Below are positions 54,105 to 64,000 of a stretch of DNA of 64,000 nt, one piece after another. How positions within the stretch are numbered: the first letter of the stretch is position 1; the number at the start of each line of letters is the position of its first letter. The notes beneath the pieces were generated by a model. The model made no database searches. It was given only the letters and a program-made list of their open reading frames with translations, and was not told the origin of the DNA. The position numbers were made by a program, and so were the translations under genes. Origin of the DNA: Ramazzottius varieornatus (Eukaryota; Tardigrada; Eutardigrada; Parachela; Ramazzottiidae); contig BDGG01000002.1 of the NCBI GenBank assembly GCA_001949185.1, positions 2,308,467 through 2,372,466 of the forward strand. Direction: 5' to 3'.

Positions 54105-54626
54105 GTGGATAAGAGGTTAGTGGCCCAAGATGCACCTGTATCACCGATGCTGACTAAAGAGAGCTCGCCAATGAGAGACGTGGCCGATATTCTTCGCTCG
54201 AGGGTTGGCAGGGACGATGACAAGATTAATGCAAGCATCGAGTCCATCGTGAGCATCTACGCCGGCCATAAGACAGCTACGGAGACGGTAGTAGCCGCAG
54301 CAAGTAAGGCTTTCTCATTCTCCAAACCGAAGAAACAAAGAAAACCGAAGGATCAAAGACTCGCTCTCGACAAAGGCCGAAACGTTCTTGATAGCGAGTA
54401 CGTGGAGGCAGTCGAGGAACGAAATCGCGCACGGCTGGCTTTAAAGGTGTCAAAGATAGCCAAACCTTCGGAAACAGCCGATGAAGTGCCTAAGAAACGC
54501 GGGAGACCTAAGACTGCCCAAATCGACTTGCCAGTGGCCGTCAAGAAAAGAACGCGATATCAGTCTGCTAAAGCAGATTTACCCGTCGCTTCAAAGAAAG
54601 GCAGGTCGAAGAAGGCCAAAAACTGA
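54105..54626 (+). CDS. Basic C-terminal frame of pogo-like element (AT-hook-like)
   Basis: The open frame runs 173 codons to a TGA at 54624-54626. The product is Lys/Arg/Ala rich and carries an AT-hook-like core, KKRGRPK, around residue 137, followed by further KKxxR clusters. It lies between the decayed catalytic remnant and the right TIR, where some pogo-like transposases carry an acidic/basic C-terminal tail. It is probably the tail of the ancestral transposase cut off by stops upstream; independent translation is not supported by any promoter evidence. Part of its first 20 codons overlaps sequence that resembles transposase in other members. Confidence 0.4.
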   Translation: MDKRLVAQDAPVSPMLTKESSPMRDVADILRSRVGRDDDKINASIESIVSIYAGHKTATETVVAAASKAFSFSKPKKQRKPKDQRLALDKGRNVLDSEYVEAVEERNRARLALKVSKIAKPSETADEVPKKRGRPKTAQIDLPVAVKKRTRYQSAKADLPVASKKGRSKKAKN

Positions 54627-54891
54627 GATTGTGACGTAGCCTTGAGCTCACTGAATGATAGTTGTTTCCTACCTCAAATATATGGAAAGCCAAGTGTACG
54701 GAAAGATTGGGTTTTAAAATGATTGGGAAGTTCTCTGTGAAAGATTCGGTTATCCGAGCGGGATGTAAAGGGGCAACGTATGGTGAAAGCCAGTTTGTTT
54801 CAACTGTAAGCGAATACAGCCGGCGGAGCCGCTGTTTCGGAAATCACTTGCCAATGCTTTTGTCCATGCCAATCATTAGGCCAGCCACGTG

Positions 54892-55615
54892 TACAGGAAA
54901 CTGACATATGTGTCTCACTCGCAAGGTAAACGTTCCGGGGACCTCAGCAGCAGTACTCCGTTGTGGAGTCATGAATTTGGAGTCATGAATTTAAATGAAA
55001 TACCAACGTTGTGCATTTTTTCATCATCGACGCGTATACGGACAAACTGATTTGCAATCTCACAAGTCCAACATATCGCATGCCATACAACCCCAAATTG
55101 AAAATAATCGAGTAGGGTGTTTAAGATTTCCCGGAACAGGCAGGACACCGATGATGATTAATTTATGTATAGCAACAAGTTACCACACACAAGCAGGAGA
55201 AAGGACACTATGGAACAATCGACTTTATATTACGGAGAAAGCTTGAGACGTCATGTATCATGAGGCCCTCAGTTGATCTTTCATTCGGGTAAAATTTTGT
55301 CCAGAGTTGACGCGCGCGTATTCTGTTCCTTTTTTACTGGATCTTCGCAAGGAGCCACTAGGTCAGTCTGTCAAGTTTTCTCCTAAAAAATCAATCGTTT
55401 ATAGAGAAACAAATAAGTTGTGGGATTTTCGTAGCCTTACGTTCGAAGATAAACGAAGGAGCTTTATCTAGCAATATCAAAGCAACCCATGCACCAGCGG
55501 CTGCCTCTATACGACCACCAGATCCTACCCTTGAATAAAACCACATTATTCAACAGACAACGACTCAAGTACAGCACTACGTTGAAGTATATCGTTGAAG
55601 TATACATCGGTTTAC
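54892..55615. other. Region without recognisable gene
   Basis: Flanks the transposon right end. The kinase and cyclase exons expected downstream of the receptor guanylyl cyclase ectodomain fragment (minus strand) were looked for here and not found. Confidence 0.4.
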
Positions 55616-56973
55616 CGAGTTCCCTGCACGCTGCGTCTTGCCCGTCAAAGCCGCACTTAGGGCGGTTAGGTGGAGGCCAAACTGGACCCGGCCAGTGAAG
55701 CGGCTGCACTTCTCGAATATCAAGTGGCTCCACTTGGATCCTCAGTATCAACTGCAAGTTGTTGGCCAACACTCGTCAGTAAGTTCTTAACCGGTTTAGC
55801 TTTGAAAGCTCAGTCAAGTTTTCCGTGACAGACCAGAGGCATTGAAAGTGTTTTTGCGCACCTGGAGAGCATCGTCGGGATAATATTGCTGTAGAATGAT
55901 GTTGGTTCCAGCGAGAGCGCCGTGCTCATCCAGGCTGAACTTCCCAGTGCGCAAGGTAAATGTTCGACTATTGAACGCCCGAGCGAAGTTCCTGCCGTCT
56001 TCTAGTAAGTGAGACTGATTACGGTGCAGAAACTCTTGGACGACCTACAAAACAACGGACAGGCAATAAATGGGTTTCGGATCTTCCTGACGTAGCCGTT
56101 TGACCAGGGGTCGGTTAGCCAAATGGCTTCAGCTCCATGTCCCTCGGCGCGGGTTACATGTTACCTCATCAGCAGTTGAGAAAAGCCACTGGGGTGCCAA
56201 CACTTCAAAACCGTTTCCTGAACAATCGCGTTGTTAGCCAATGTTCCGGAAATTGGGCCGCCGCCGAAACCCAGATAACAAGGACAGGAGACGCCTATGC
56301 GTTTCAAATGCTCGAGGTGATCTGTGTCGTGTTGGAATTTACCTGCGCGGTCGACAAGAACATGGCGTATGCTGCAGTCAGATGAAAGTTCTACAAAACA
56401 GTTGTGTCACAGGTTTGCTTGTCAGATTTATCCGAAATATGAGCGGCTTTGGCTGCAACTCACTACAGTCTCCAGAGAATAAGAGATATTGTATCTATCA
56501 CGGCTGGCATTACGCCATTGTTCTTTCAAGAAGTATAGATCCGACCCGTATAGGGTGGATAATCGCCTATCGTATCTTTCTCCAGAAATAGAACCGCTCT
56601 GTATACATCTTTCACCGTCTGGGAAAAAAGCAATGACGCAGAAACCCAGACCTGCGAAGATAATCTCTGCGGGGATTCTTACCACGTCGTCCTTTTGCCC
56701 GTATCGCCAGTTTTAGTTTCCGAATACTGGATGACGGAGTATAATGAAACAGATGTGAACCTGCGCAGTGAACAAGTGTCCACTTAGTCGTCTTATTTTC
56801 AAGCAGACTGTCTGGGCCTGGTTCTTACGAAATCTCCTTGCGTCATGTTGGCAGACTGTGCCGCCATCTGTACAATTGGAGAAATTAATTTTCAACGTCG
56901 AGCGGTAGTTTTCTAAAGCCGTTTCCTACCATAAGTTTCCTCAGCGTTCCGCCCAACACCATGTAGATAATTA
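55616..56973 (-). pseudogene. Receptor guanylyl cyclase ectodomain fragment (ANF-receptor type)
   Basis: Minus-strand segments occur in the order of a natriuretic-peptide-receptor-like ligand-binding domain: 56973-56930 (IIYMVLGGTLRKLM), 56867-56829 (MAAQSANMTQGDF), 56760-56683 (NWRYGQKDDV after a stop), 56618 downward (TVKDVYRAVLFLE), 56390-56343 (NFHLTAAYAMFLSTAQ), 56044-55862 (ARAFNSRTFTLRTGKFSLDE) and 55751-55616 (HWPGPVWPPPNRPKCGFDG, the conserved pre-membrane region). Splice signals flank most segments. Exon 56760-56683 contains an in-frame TAA (56713-56715) between two stretches that both match the family, and the 56618 exon runs into a TGA. No N-terminal half, membrane segment, kinase-homology or cyclase domain was found on either side. 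Together these argue for a truncated, inactivated copy. The family is expected to make cGMP in response to extracellular signals. Confidence 0.72.
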
Positions 56974-57715
56974 CTATAAAAAAGTCAGCGAGTTGGTAAA
57001 AGGCCAGCGGAAACATTGATTTTCGACGTGTTGTGTGTGCTGCGTATACTGCACGGTCCTGTACCTCGGGTTTTGAATTTCAAATTTTTAGCAGCGAACC
57101 CACTGAGTTGAATCATTGTATCAGATTTTTCTGTTACAGTTTCGTGGAAAAATTTCCCAGATTTTCTCTCAACCTTCCGATTCGAACCGATTCGACCATT
57201 TGTTACGAAGACTAAGTTAGTGCACAAAATTTCACAATAAAATGCAGCATGGAAAATAAGAGGCAGCATCAGATTACCATCTTCCAAAATAAACCACACA
57301 GAAATGATTAGTAAAATCTATGCGTTGTCGCTCATCACGTCTGCAGCAGATCTACAGGGAACACTGGGATACATGAACCAGAAATGCTACAGTGGAGATA
57401 AGAATAAAATAAAAAAGTCAACTTTCTCGTCACAAATTTTCTTCAAAACGAAAACGGAAAAGATCAGCGGAAATACATGAATTTGTAGTGAACTAAAATG
57501 ATCGTAACCTGTGTGCAAAGAAATCATAAGGAAAATCACAGCCGGTGCAATTTCGTAGGACCCGTGTGAAACAGCGTTCTTCACCAGTCTACCAACCGCG
57601 TTACTGCGCGAGGTACACTTTGCTCCTGCAAACTAGCGTATTTCATGGCTATCTAAACAGTGTCATTACGCCACTCAGACTATTCGCTGTTCAGCTATCA
57701 TCAATCAAGACAAAG

Positions 57716-60700
57716 CTAACCAGAAACTTCAAGAACGTCGCGAATGGCCTGATTGTCCAGCGCGACAATATCCTCTTCTTCATCTTCGAAGCTTTTCTCA
57801 CTTTCTGCCTTATCGTCATCGTCGCTGTTCTTCTTATCATCGTCATCTTCATCGGGGTTGTACGTCGGGTCGGGCATGGCAATGGGAAAGAGCTCAGCGT
57901 TGGCTGGATGCTCTTCGTCACGCCGCATAGCGTCTTCGGAAGCTTCTTTCCAGATGGAATGTGGCACTTTCCTGCAATCAAAAAACGGAGTCACTTTCAA
58001 CGTTCAGTCACCTGAGCTTTGTTGCCGTAGCACTTACCGTGTTGAGCGTGCTGCATCTTCCTCGTCGGGAAGTATTTTGACCAGCACCGAGGGATCCGCA
58101 GCCTTTCTCGTTGGAGCATTCGGTGATACGGTGATGTTCCGCACAGCCCGGAATTCTCCACAGTTATTCAAGTGTTCGTTCTCGAGACGGAAAAAGTTCC
58201 ATACGAAACGCCTGAGAACAAGAGAATTGACTTGAGTTGGTAGAAAAACAAATCAGTTTCACTACTGTGCCTTACCGGAAAAGTTCGGCTGTGGCGAGGA
58301 CGGACAGGAGTATTTCGTGGTGCAGCAGACCCAGTTCGTCGACGGAAATGGACACGGTCCAGGCGAAACGGAGGACGAGGTCTTGGATGATGGCAAAGTA
58401 GTAGTACCACACCGAAGAGTACACCAGGGAGTCTCTTAACAACGGATGATCTTTCGCTCTTCCGTTAGCGAAGCCCCAATCCATACGGAGGTCCCACCAG
58501 AAGGAGAAGCAGGAACTCACAATCGCGCTGACGATCCAAATGTAGAACACCGGTCGTTCGGCTATCAGATCCTCAGAGTACTTCTCTGCAATACCAAACC
58601 ATGAAACCCGGCAAAAGGTTCCTAATAGAATCGTACTTCATCGAAAACATTAGCGAAGGTTTACTAAAGTTTGCACTGAGTACTGTAAAACCAAAACCCG
58701 GGTCAAGCGGCGCATATTATCGGTTTTTCAATCGTCTCACTGCGCGACTTGAAACGGAATGTTGATCAATGATTATCTGGAATAATCTGGATTATTTTCC
58801 GTCGAATTTCATCACTAACCGACATGCATGGAGTTTAGTGCAGAGAACAGAATGACGAAGAATGTTGTCGAGTACTTGGCCGCGTTGACCAAATGTGGGT
58901 AGGCCAGCTTAGAGTCTCGGTAACGTCTCAAGCACTGGGCGAAACGGAACCAGGCCGGAAGTGCCGCTAGTATCGGACGGATGGCGTTACTGTTGGACAT
59001 GCACCGGTTGGAGTGGCTGGGGATCCCGCCACTCAACCATGGCACTTCAAATGCGTAGAAGCAGATGAAGTACTCGATGTCCAGGAAGGCCGGAGACAGA
59101 CTGGTGAACTGATCTGCCAGCCAAAAGTCGGCGAAACCCACGGCGAACATCGGCGCCGAAATGATTCGAAACTGAAAAACTTCCGAATTATTACTTCTGT
59201 CTTCTATCAACGGAACTAGGTAAAGTTGTAAGTGTAACTTCGTACCACAATTCTGACAAGCCACTTGCGAGCATCGTAAAACAGGATGTGAAAGGGGTTG
59301 AGGAAAAAGACCAGCATCATGCCGGCCAGTATCACCGGAATGGCATAATGAGAAATGCCCAGGAAGTCGCTGTAGAAGAAGAGCAGAAGGCTGACACACC
59401 AGAAGACACCCATACAGGCAGCCAACTGCAAAAAAGCAAATGCGGTATGAACACTTGTGAACACCGAACAAAATCGCCTGCCTTTCATCCCCCTGCATAC
59501 CAACATAGCACTGTTTACGCAACGGTCGAGGTATGGAGGTGCCAAACAAACTGGCGCACAAACTGGAAACTAAATTGACGTTTTTACCTCCATGATGTGG
59601 TGTTGTGAAAGGTGGTTTCTCGGGTCGATCTCGAAGATCAGGACGTGGTTGACGCCTGCTGAACGCCAACCATGGACGTTAAAGGCCATCAGGAACAATG
59701 AAAGGATGATGAGGAACGGACCGCGGTACAGTCGAACTGCGATCCGCCAGTCTGTTCGCTCGCGCTCGAACGTGACAGTCCGAGTGTCGTTATCTGATGC
59801 ATTCACCCTAGTGTATTCGTTGTAAGGATATCCGATGAAAACACCTGAGAATTTTCTAATTTAAACCCGAATTCAACCTACTTCGAAATGTCTTCGGTGA
59901 TTCTTGTGTGACGTAGGAAACGAAAGACACGTACCGGTAAGAATGAGGACGACCAGCAGGACCATAAACATTCCAAGAAACAAGCCCATCAAAAAGAACA
60001 CCGACGGGGAAGCCTGCAGAGCAATAAAAAGCCAAATTGAATTAACGAGAATTTGATGACGGAAGTTAATTAACAAACCGGTTCGTTCAACGGAGGAACT
60101 CGTAAACGGCGCATAGCTTTTCCTCGATCGCCTCCCTCCAGCTCTGCAGTCACCAAGTTCTGCAACACACCAAGAGCAGTTTCCACATCGTTTCCGATCG
60201 GACAGGATCAGTAACAGTGCAACACCAAAAACAACAGATCGTAAAATACGCCGAATGGAATTTAGCCTCCTTACTTCGGTTTCGAGGATGATATTATCGA
60301 TGTCTTTATTGACGTAGAACGGGGCCTTGTCCACATTTTCCTGACGCCATATCTTGCCTCTATCCGTGTTTAGCAGCTGGAAAAAAAACAAGAATGAAAG
60401 CTCCGACATGAAAATAAGGAAAAGTGGAATGGTAGCAAATATTTACCTTGTCGTGTTTCTTGAGGATCTTCCGGAAACCCGTAAAATTCAGGTTCTGAAA
60501 ATTCTGCAGCAGGATCACGCTGAGGTAGAATTCCGAGAAGGCTAGCTTGAGATCATGCATCTTGCGAAAGCCTCGCTTCTGCTTGCGAGCGTTCTTGTCG
60601 ACCAGATCAGCAAACCAGGGAATCTTGCTGTACTTCTTGTTACCGGGATCAAACTGGTCTTTGTGGGCAATGTAGGCTTTTAGCTCCGCTTTCAAGGCTA

Positions 60701-61303
60701 TAAACTTCCTCTGCGCTTCAGCCAACTTCTCTGCAAATAAAACACACACACAATGAGAAGAAGTTCTATCAGACAGTACGCTACGCTGCGTACTCGCACA
60801 TAACACTAAATATGAGGCCACGTGTATGCAGGATCATGAAGGCGACTTACCAGCGAAAAAGGTGTTGACACGGACGAGTTCCGTGTTACAGTACTGAAAG
60901 AATTCCTCCTCGAAAGCTGCCTGGTATTGTTCCGTAGGATCCACTCCATCTTCTAAGTGATGCACTTCTGGCAGAAGATTTCCTGAAAAGGAGCGGATCA
61001 GTCATTATGTAACATCTGGAAACATGATCTGCGCGAGCTCATACGGGCAAACGGCCTTAACTCGATCGAAAAGCGCATTACAGCGGGCATTACAGTATGA
61101 AGTGCGCTGCTGAGCCCACTCACCTTCTTTCGGAGTGTGCGAAAGGAAACTGCGTAACTGTTCCTTCATTTCCTACAAGCAGAAAGAACTCATTAGGGAT
61201 ACTCAAGGACACAGAACGTAGTTGTATTTCTTACGTCGTAGTGGATATACTGCGTACGCCATTCTGGAGTAACGTGTGTAGTCAGATGTTCGCCGAACTT
61301 CAT
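57716..61303 (-). CDS. XPR1: XPR1 phosphate exporter (SPX-EXS protein)
   Basis: Thirteen exons join in frame: 61303-61235, 61172-61124, 60982-60851, 60730-60447, 60376-60275, 60159-60079, 60013-59935, 59844-59588, 59425-59246, 59171-58820, 58585-58276, 58211-58038 and 57971-57716, giving 774 residues (human about 696). The start [16 protein letters not shown] and the cluster [11 protein letters not shown] define the N-terminal SPX domain, which senses inositol pyrophosphates. Hydrophobic segments begin at [20 protein letters not shown]. The EXS domain includes [42 protein letters not shown] and FRAVRN. The C-terminal tail is strongly Asp/Glu/Lys rich and longer than usual. XPR1 exports phosphate across the plasma membrane; the mammalian protein also serves as a retroviral receptor, hence its name, but this is a host gene. 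It is divergent from COX6C across about 700 bp. Confidence 0.94.
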
Positions 61304-62008
61304 GGCTGTACTGTTGGGGGATCGTCATGCAACAAGGACTATCGCTCTGCCTTGGATCACCTTCCTAAAGCTCGATGGACGGGGAATACTTCAGGAGCCT
61401 AGACAGTACAGGAGGTAGGTGAGGAACAACAAGTCACAAGATGCAAATTGCAAAATGAACAACTTCTTTCATTGATCGCGCACAACAAAGACGAGGAAGA
61501 CTCACCATCTCATGACAAACGTGGGCTAATGCCTAATGACGTCTTCCTGAAAGACCTTTTGACGTCACTAGTGGAATCCGCGGTTTCGCTGCAGGACAAG
61601 GTATCACCATGAGGTAATCATGACGTCAACCATAGATTGTACAGTCCGCTACCTGTCATTCACCGTTTGACCCTGGGTGTAACGTACGATGTTTCGCGCA
61701 ACCATGCCTACGGACCGGACAGTTTGCCCCTTCCCATAATCGGCAGCTCAGAAGGCTACAGCTGTACAAGCACAGGCGTATGCTCACTTTGATTTGCAGT
61801 GGCACGCGAAGCTACACTTCTGCAAATCCTCTGCGGATAATGCATACCGTTACACCAATCAAGGGCCAGTGCGCATCAACAATCTTGACGAAGACGGCAA
61901 GATCAGGGAAACGGGCTCAAATTCTGATTCGGGTGATTTCTTCATAAAAGAAGAAACTTTCTTTCGTTCTACAATAGTTTGTGGAACTACATCCCTTGGG
62001 GTGCAACG
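61304..62008. other. Divergent intergenic region, XPR1 / COX6C
   Basis: This 705-bp interval separates the XPR1 start (minus) from the COX6C start (plus) and presumably contains both promoters. No TATA box was called. A short frame at 61794-62012 has no recognisable content. Confidence 0.4.
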
Positions 62009-62666
62009 ATGAGGGTCACACCGCTGCGATGGATGGCGTCGGAGGCTGTGGCCATGTCGAAGGGATCGAAAGGAGGAGCAGTCTCTCCCCGCGCCAAGCC
62101 CGTACTTCGAGGATGGCTAGCAGCTGATACCCGTATCCATGCAATCTACGGCTTCGCCCTCGCCATCGGTGGTTGTTTGTGGTATCGAGTGTATGTCTGT
62201 GATGCGAGGAAGGCGAAATATGCCGAGTTCTGGAGGTGAGTGACGAACTGTGTACTGGGAATATCCCAGGTCGTGTTCATTGGTCTGCTCTTTGAATAGA
62301 ACCTACGATGCCCATGCTGACTTCAAGAGGATGGTGAAAGCTGGAGATATCTACCCCGATATCAGTATCGAAGATGTGGAAGCTTATGAAAGAGATATCC
62401 TGTAAGTGGGAACACGTTCGGAAACAGCTTCGTTCAGTGGGTTGTTCGTTGTCGATTGATTTGGGGATTTGATTGGCACTTTACAGTTTCTTCCATCGTA
62501 ACTTCGCGCAGTCACGGGGTCCTGGTGTATATTAGGGTATTGAGAAATCACGTGGCTGCGCGAGGTTCGTAGTGCGTTGGTTCGTAGTGCGCGGTGACAG
62601 ATTCAGCTGCGCATTTATCTTACTTTCGTTTTCAGAGCGAAGCGCGCTGCTGCCCAGAAGAAGTAG
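62009..62666 (+). CDS. COX6C: Cytochrome c oxidase subunit VIc (COX6C)
   Basis: Exons 62009-62235, 62300-62401 and 62636-62666 encode 119 residues; starting at the second ATG (62033) would give 111. The core matches COX6C: KPVLRGWLAADTRIHAIYGF, a single membrane helix (FALAIGGCLWYRVYV), then DARKAKYAEFWRTYDAHADF and the MVKAGDIYP segment. COX6C is a nuclear-encoded structural subunit of respiratory complex IV in the inner mitochondrial membrane. The N-terminus is Met/Ser/Lys/Arg rich with no acidic cluster, compatible with mitochondrial import. The protein is longer than the mammalian one (75 residues) at both ends, with an acidic stretch DIEDVEAYERD and a basic tail (AKRAAAQKK). Confidence 0.9.
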
Positions 62667-63706
62667 AAAGCTTCTTACCGCGAAGTTTTAGGGTGTAAAG
62701 TGAAGCAACTTACGAAAGGAAAGTTCGCGTGAAGCTGTGAGTGTTGTAAACTGGGCTTCTGCTATTTCGTGTGTGGTGAGTTTTTGACTTATCCCAGATT
62801 TTACCTTACTGAATCTACCTACGTTTCTTGTCCGGAAGCTCCCTAGATCACGCATTCACAAGTTGGAACTTTGATATTTGCAATGATGTAGAGTTTTGAG
62901 CGAGAGCGATCTGGAGTACTGAACGAAGTAAAGCGAGCAACACCTTTTTCATATGTTCGAGTGAGGCGCGGTAAGCGGTACTTTCGTGCGGCGACAAGCC
63001 CGCAGTAGACTTCTTCACCCGTATCGCAGCTCACAAAGTCAGGAGATGATAGCCCGTTCACTATTTGAATAATAGTTTCGAAAAGATACGGGCCTACTTC
63101 TCTGATTTGGGTAATAACTCTGCGTTGGGTATTCGAGCTCCCAGCGAACGACTAATACAGGTGGGATACTCTTCGTCACTGTTTGTATCGGTCAAAGGTT
63201 CGTTTGATATTTCGTAAGCCGGTCAATATTGAAACTGTACCGATCCTCATGGATCAAGCCAGCTCTTTTTCTTCTTCGGACTTTGAATTCATACTCAAAT
63301 TTGCGACCTCTTGAGACATTTTTTACACCGTTCACTTATTCTGAAATTCTCCATATGGTATCAGACGTTTTCTGAGGTTGCTTGACGGGATCGTACTCTA
63401 GCGTGAAGGCGACGGATCTTTTACTAATCAAAGGTAAACAGTGCGTATATCACTCTTATCATGGAAATTCCGTGGAAGGCGATAAAAGTTTGTATGAGTA
63501 AACCGTAAAAGTTAGTGGGCAACTACGAAGCTAAACTTCGTTGCGCTACATTCACAGACTTTCCTTCGACGATCCTTTGCACCTGTTTCGGTATCACACA
63601 ACTCTCCATCACTACCATCGTTTTTGCTCTTTTGTGTGGCTTTACAACTAGATTTCATCTCTCATGCCTTGATTTACTGGACTGGAATACTGAGGAGGTG
63701 AAAAAA
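62667..63706. other. Region without recognisable gene
   Basis: About 1 kb between COX6C and the terminal gene. Open frames such as 62843-63061 (minus) show no motif. Probable 3' untranslated and promoter sequence. Confidence 0.4.
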
Positions 63707-64000
63707 ATGTCGTATATAAATTTACGGATAATTTTCATCGCGATTCTTGGACTCATTTCGGACATCTCTATAACTTCCGGTCAGAACAATCCCTGGCAGA
63801 GTAATAATCCCAACGCCAACGGCGCGAATAACCCAGCGCCGTACATCGCACCGGGTTCTCAGCCCAACATGAACCCCGCTTCTTCGCTCGGATATCCTCA
63901 GGGATTGAACTATCCAGCTGGGACAAGTAGCCAACAGGGAACTTACGGATGGAACGCCGCACAACAACAAGAAGCTAGTCTATACAACAACCAACCGCGG
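63707..64000 (+). CDS. Secreted Asn/Pro/Gln-rich protein, 5' part (runs off window)
   Basis: The ATG at 63707 follows a purine-rich stretch (GGTGAAAAAA) and opens a frame with no stop to the window end, 98 codons so far. Residues 1-25 form a signal peptide (INLRIIFIAILGLISDISIT followed by SG), after which the mature part is rich in Asn, Pro, Gln, Ser and Gly with short irregular repeats such as NPN, QNNPWQSNN and SSLGYPQGLN. No cysteine occurs in the visible part. This could be a cuticular, salivary-type or silk-like extracellular protein, or a prion-like low-complexity polypeptide; the sequence alone does not decide. The remaining gene lies beyond the window, and its intron structure is unknown. 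Confidence 0.7.
   Translation, partial: MSYINLRIIFIAILGLISDISITSGQNNPWQSNNPNANGANNPAPYIAPGSQPNMNPASSLGYPQGLNYPAGTSSQQGTYGWNAAQQQEASLYNNQPR

Larger units (their letters stand above)
53193..54891 (+). mobile_element. pogo-like DNA transposon with 43-bp TIRs
   Basis: The left end CAAGTGGCTGGCCTAATGAT (continuing for 43 bp to ATTGGCA) and the reverse complement of the right end differ at a single position. Both ends are flanked by TA (53191-53192 and 54892-54893), the target duplication of Tc1/mariner/pogo elements. The element is 1699 bp, contains a psq-type helix-turn-helix frame, a decayed DDE remnant and a basic C-terminal frame. Near-identical TIRs imply recent insertion or recent mobilisation by a transposase in trans, although the internal gene is broken. 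Confidence 0.92.

Noticed and set aside
57753-58235. Ser-rich plus-strand frame over the XPR1 tail
   Set aside because: Shadow of the Asp/Glu/Lys-rich XPR1 C-terminus on the minus strand.
1-64000. CRISPR array, bacterial operon or prophage signals
   Set aside because: No regularly spaced direct repeats and no Shine-Dalgarno-linked operons; the window is intron-rich eukaryotic DNA.

Overview
The window is eukaryotic and animal. Nearly every recognisable gene is split by short GT-AG introns (mostly 45-340 bp), and the products are typical metazoan proteins: an Nkx2-5/tinman-type homeobox factor, a Na+/K+-ATPase beta subunit, XPR1, OSCP1, NAP1, COX6C, RNase T2 and a SULT-type sulfotransferase. 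Compact introns, moderate GC and the gene set suggest a small ecdysozoan, plausibly a tardigrade. That assignment is inference, because no rRNA or lineage marker is present.

Layout. 1-2.7 kb holds no recognisable gene. At 2.7-11.6 kb there is a tandem array of MFSD1-like transporters: a 3' fragment pseudogene next to a LINE-like relic, then three complete paralogues on the + strand. At 12.8-13.6 kb (-) lies an RNase T2 gene. At 14.9-17.1 kb lie a decayed pogo/Tigger transposase and a 918-bp TIR element that appears to sit inside an older MITE. At 17.3-22.9 kb come an FDH-like zinc-type dehydrogenase (-), the Na/K-ATPase beta subunit (+) and a sulfotransferase (-). At 24.8-28.0 kb are two secreted-type genes, each carrying a reading-frame lesion. 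At 30.0-34.7 kb is the NK4 homeobox gene with a 3.2-kb first intron. At 36.1-39.9 kb (-) is an F-box/LRR gene. At 41.6-50.7 kb (+) come OSCP1, NAP1 and an 11-exon EF-hand-like protein. At 51-54.9 kb are a 264-bp palindrome and an internally deleted pogo-like transposon with 43-bp TIRs. At 55.6-57.0 kb (-) is a fragmentary receptor guanylyl cyclase ectodomain pseudogene. At 57.7-61.3 kb (-) is a complete 13-exon XPR1 gene, followed by COX6C (+) and the start of a signal-peptide-bearing N/P/Q-rich protein that runs off the end.

The most unusual structure is a family of short palindromic (hairpin) repeats sharing the core CAAGTGGCGCA...TGCGCCACTTG. Seven copies were located; six lie inside short introns of unrelated genes, and those introns are longer than most of their neighbours. 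A second family (CACGYACGAWGG ends, about 190 bp) sits in the first MFSD1-like gene and in intergenic DNA.

Caveats: exon boundaries were inferred by eye from splice consensus, frame continuity and family resemblance. A 50-N gap flanked by poly-C lies at 41387-41436.
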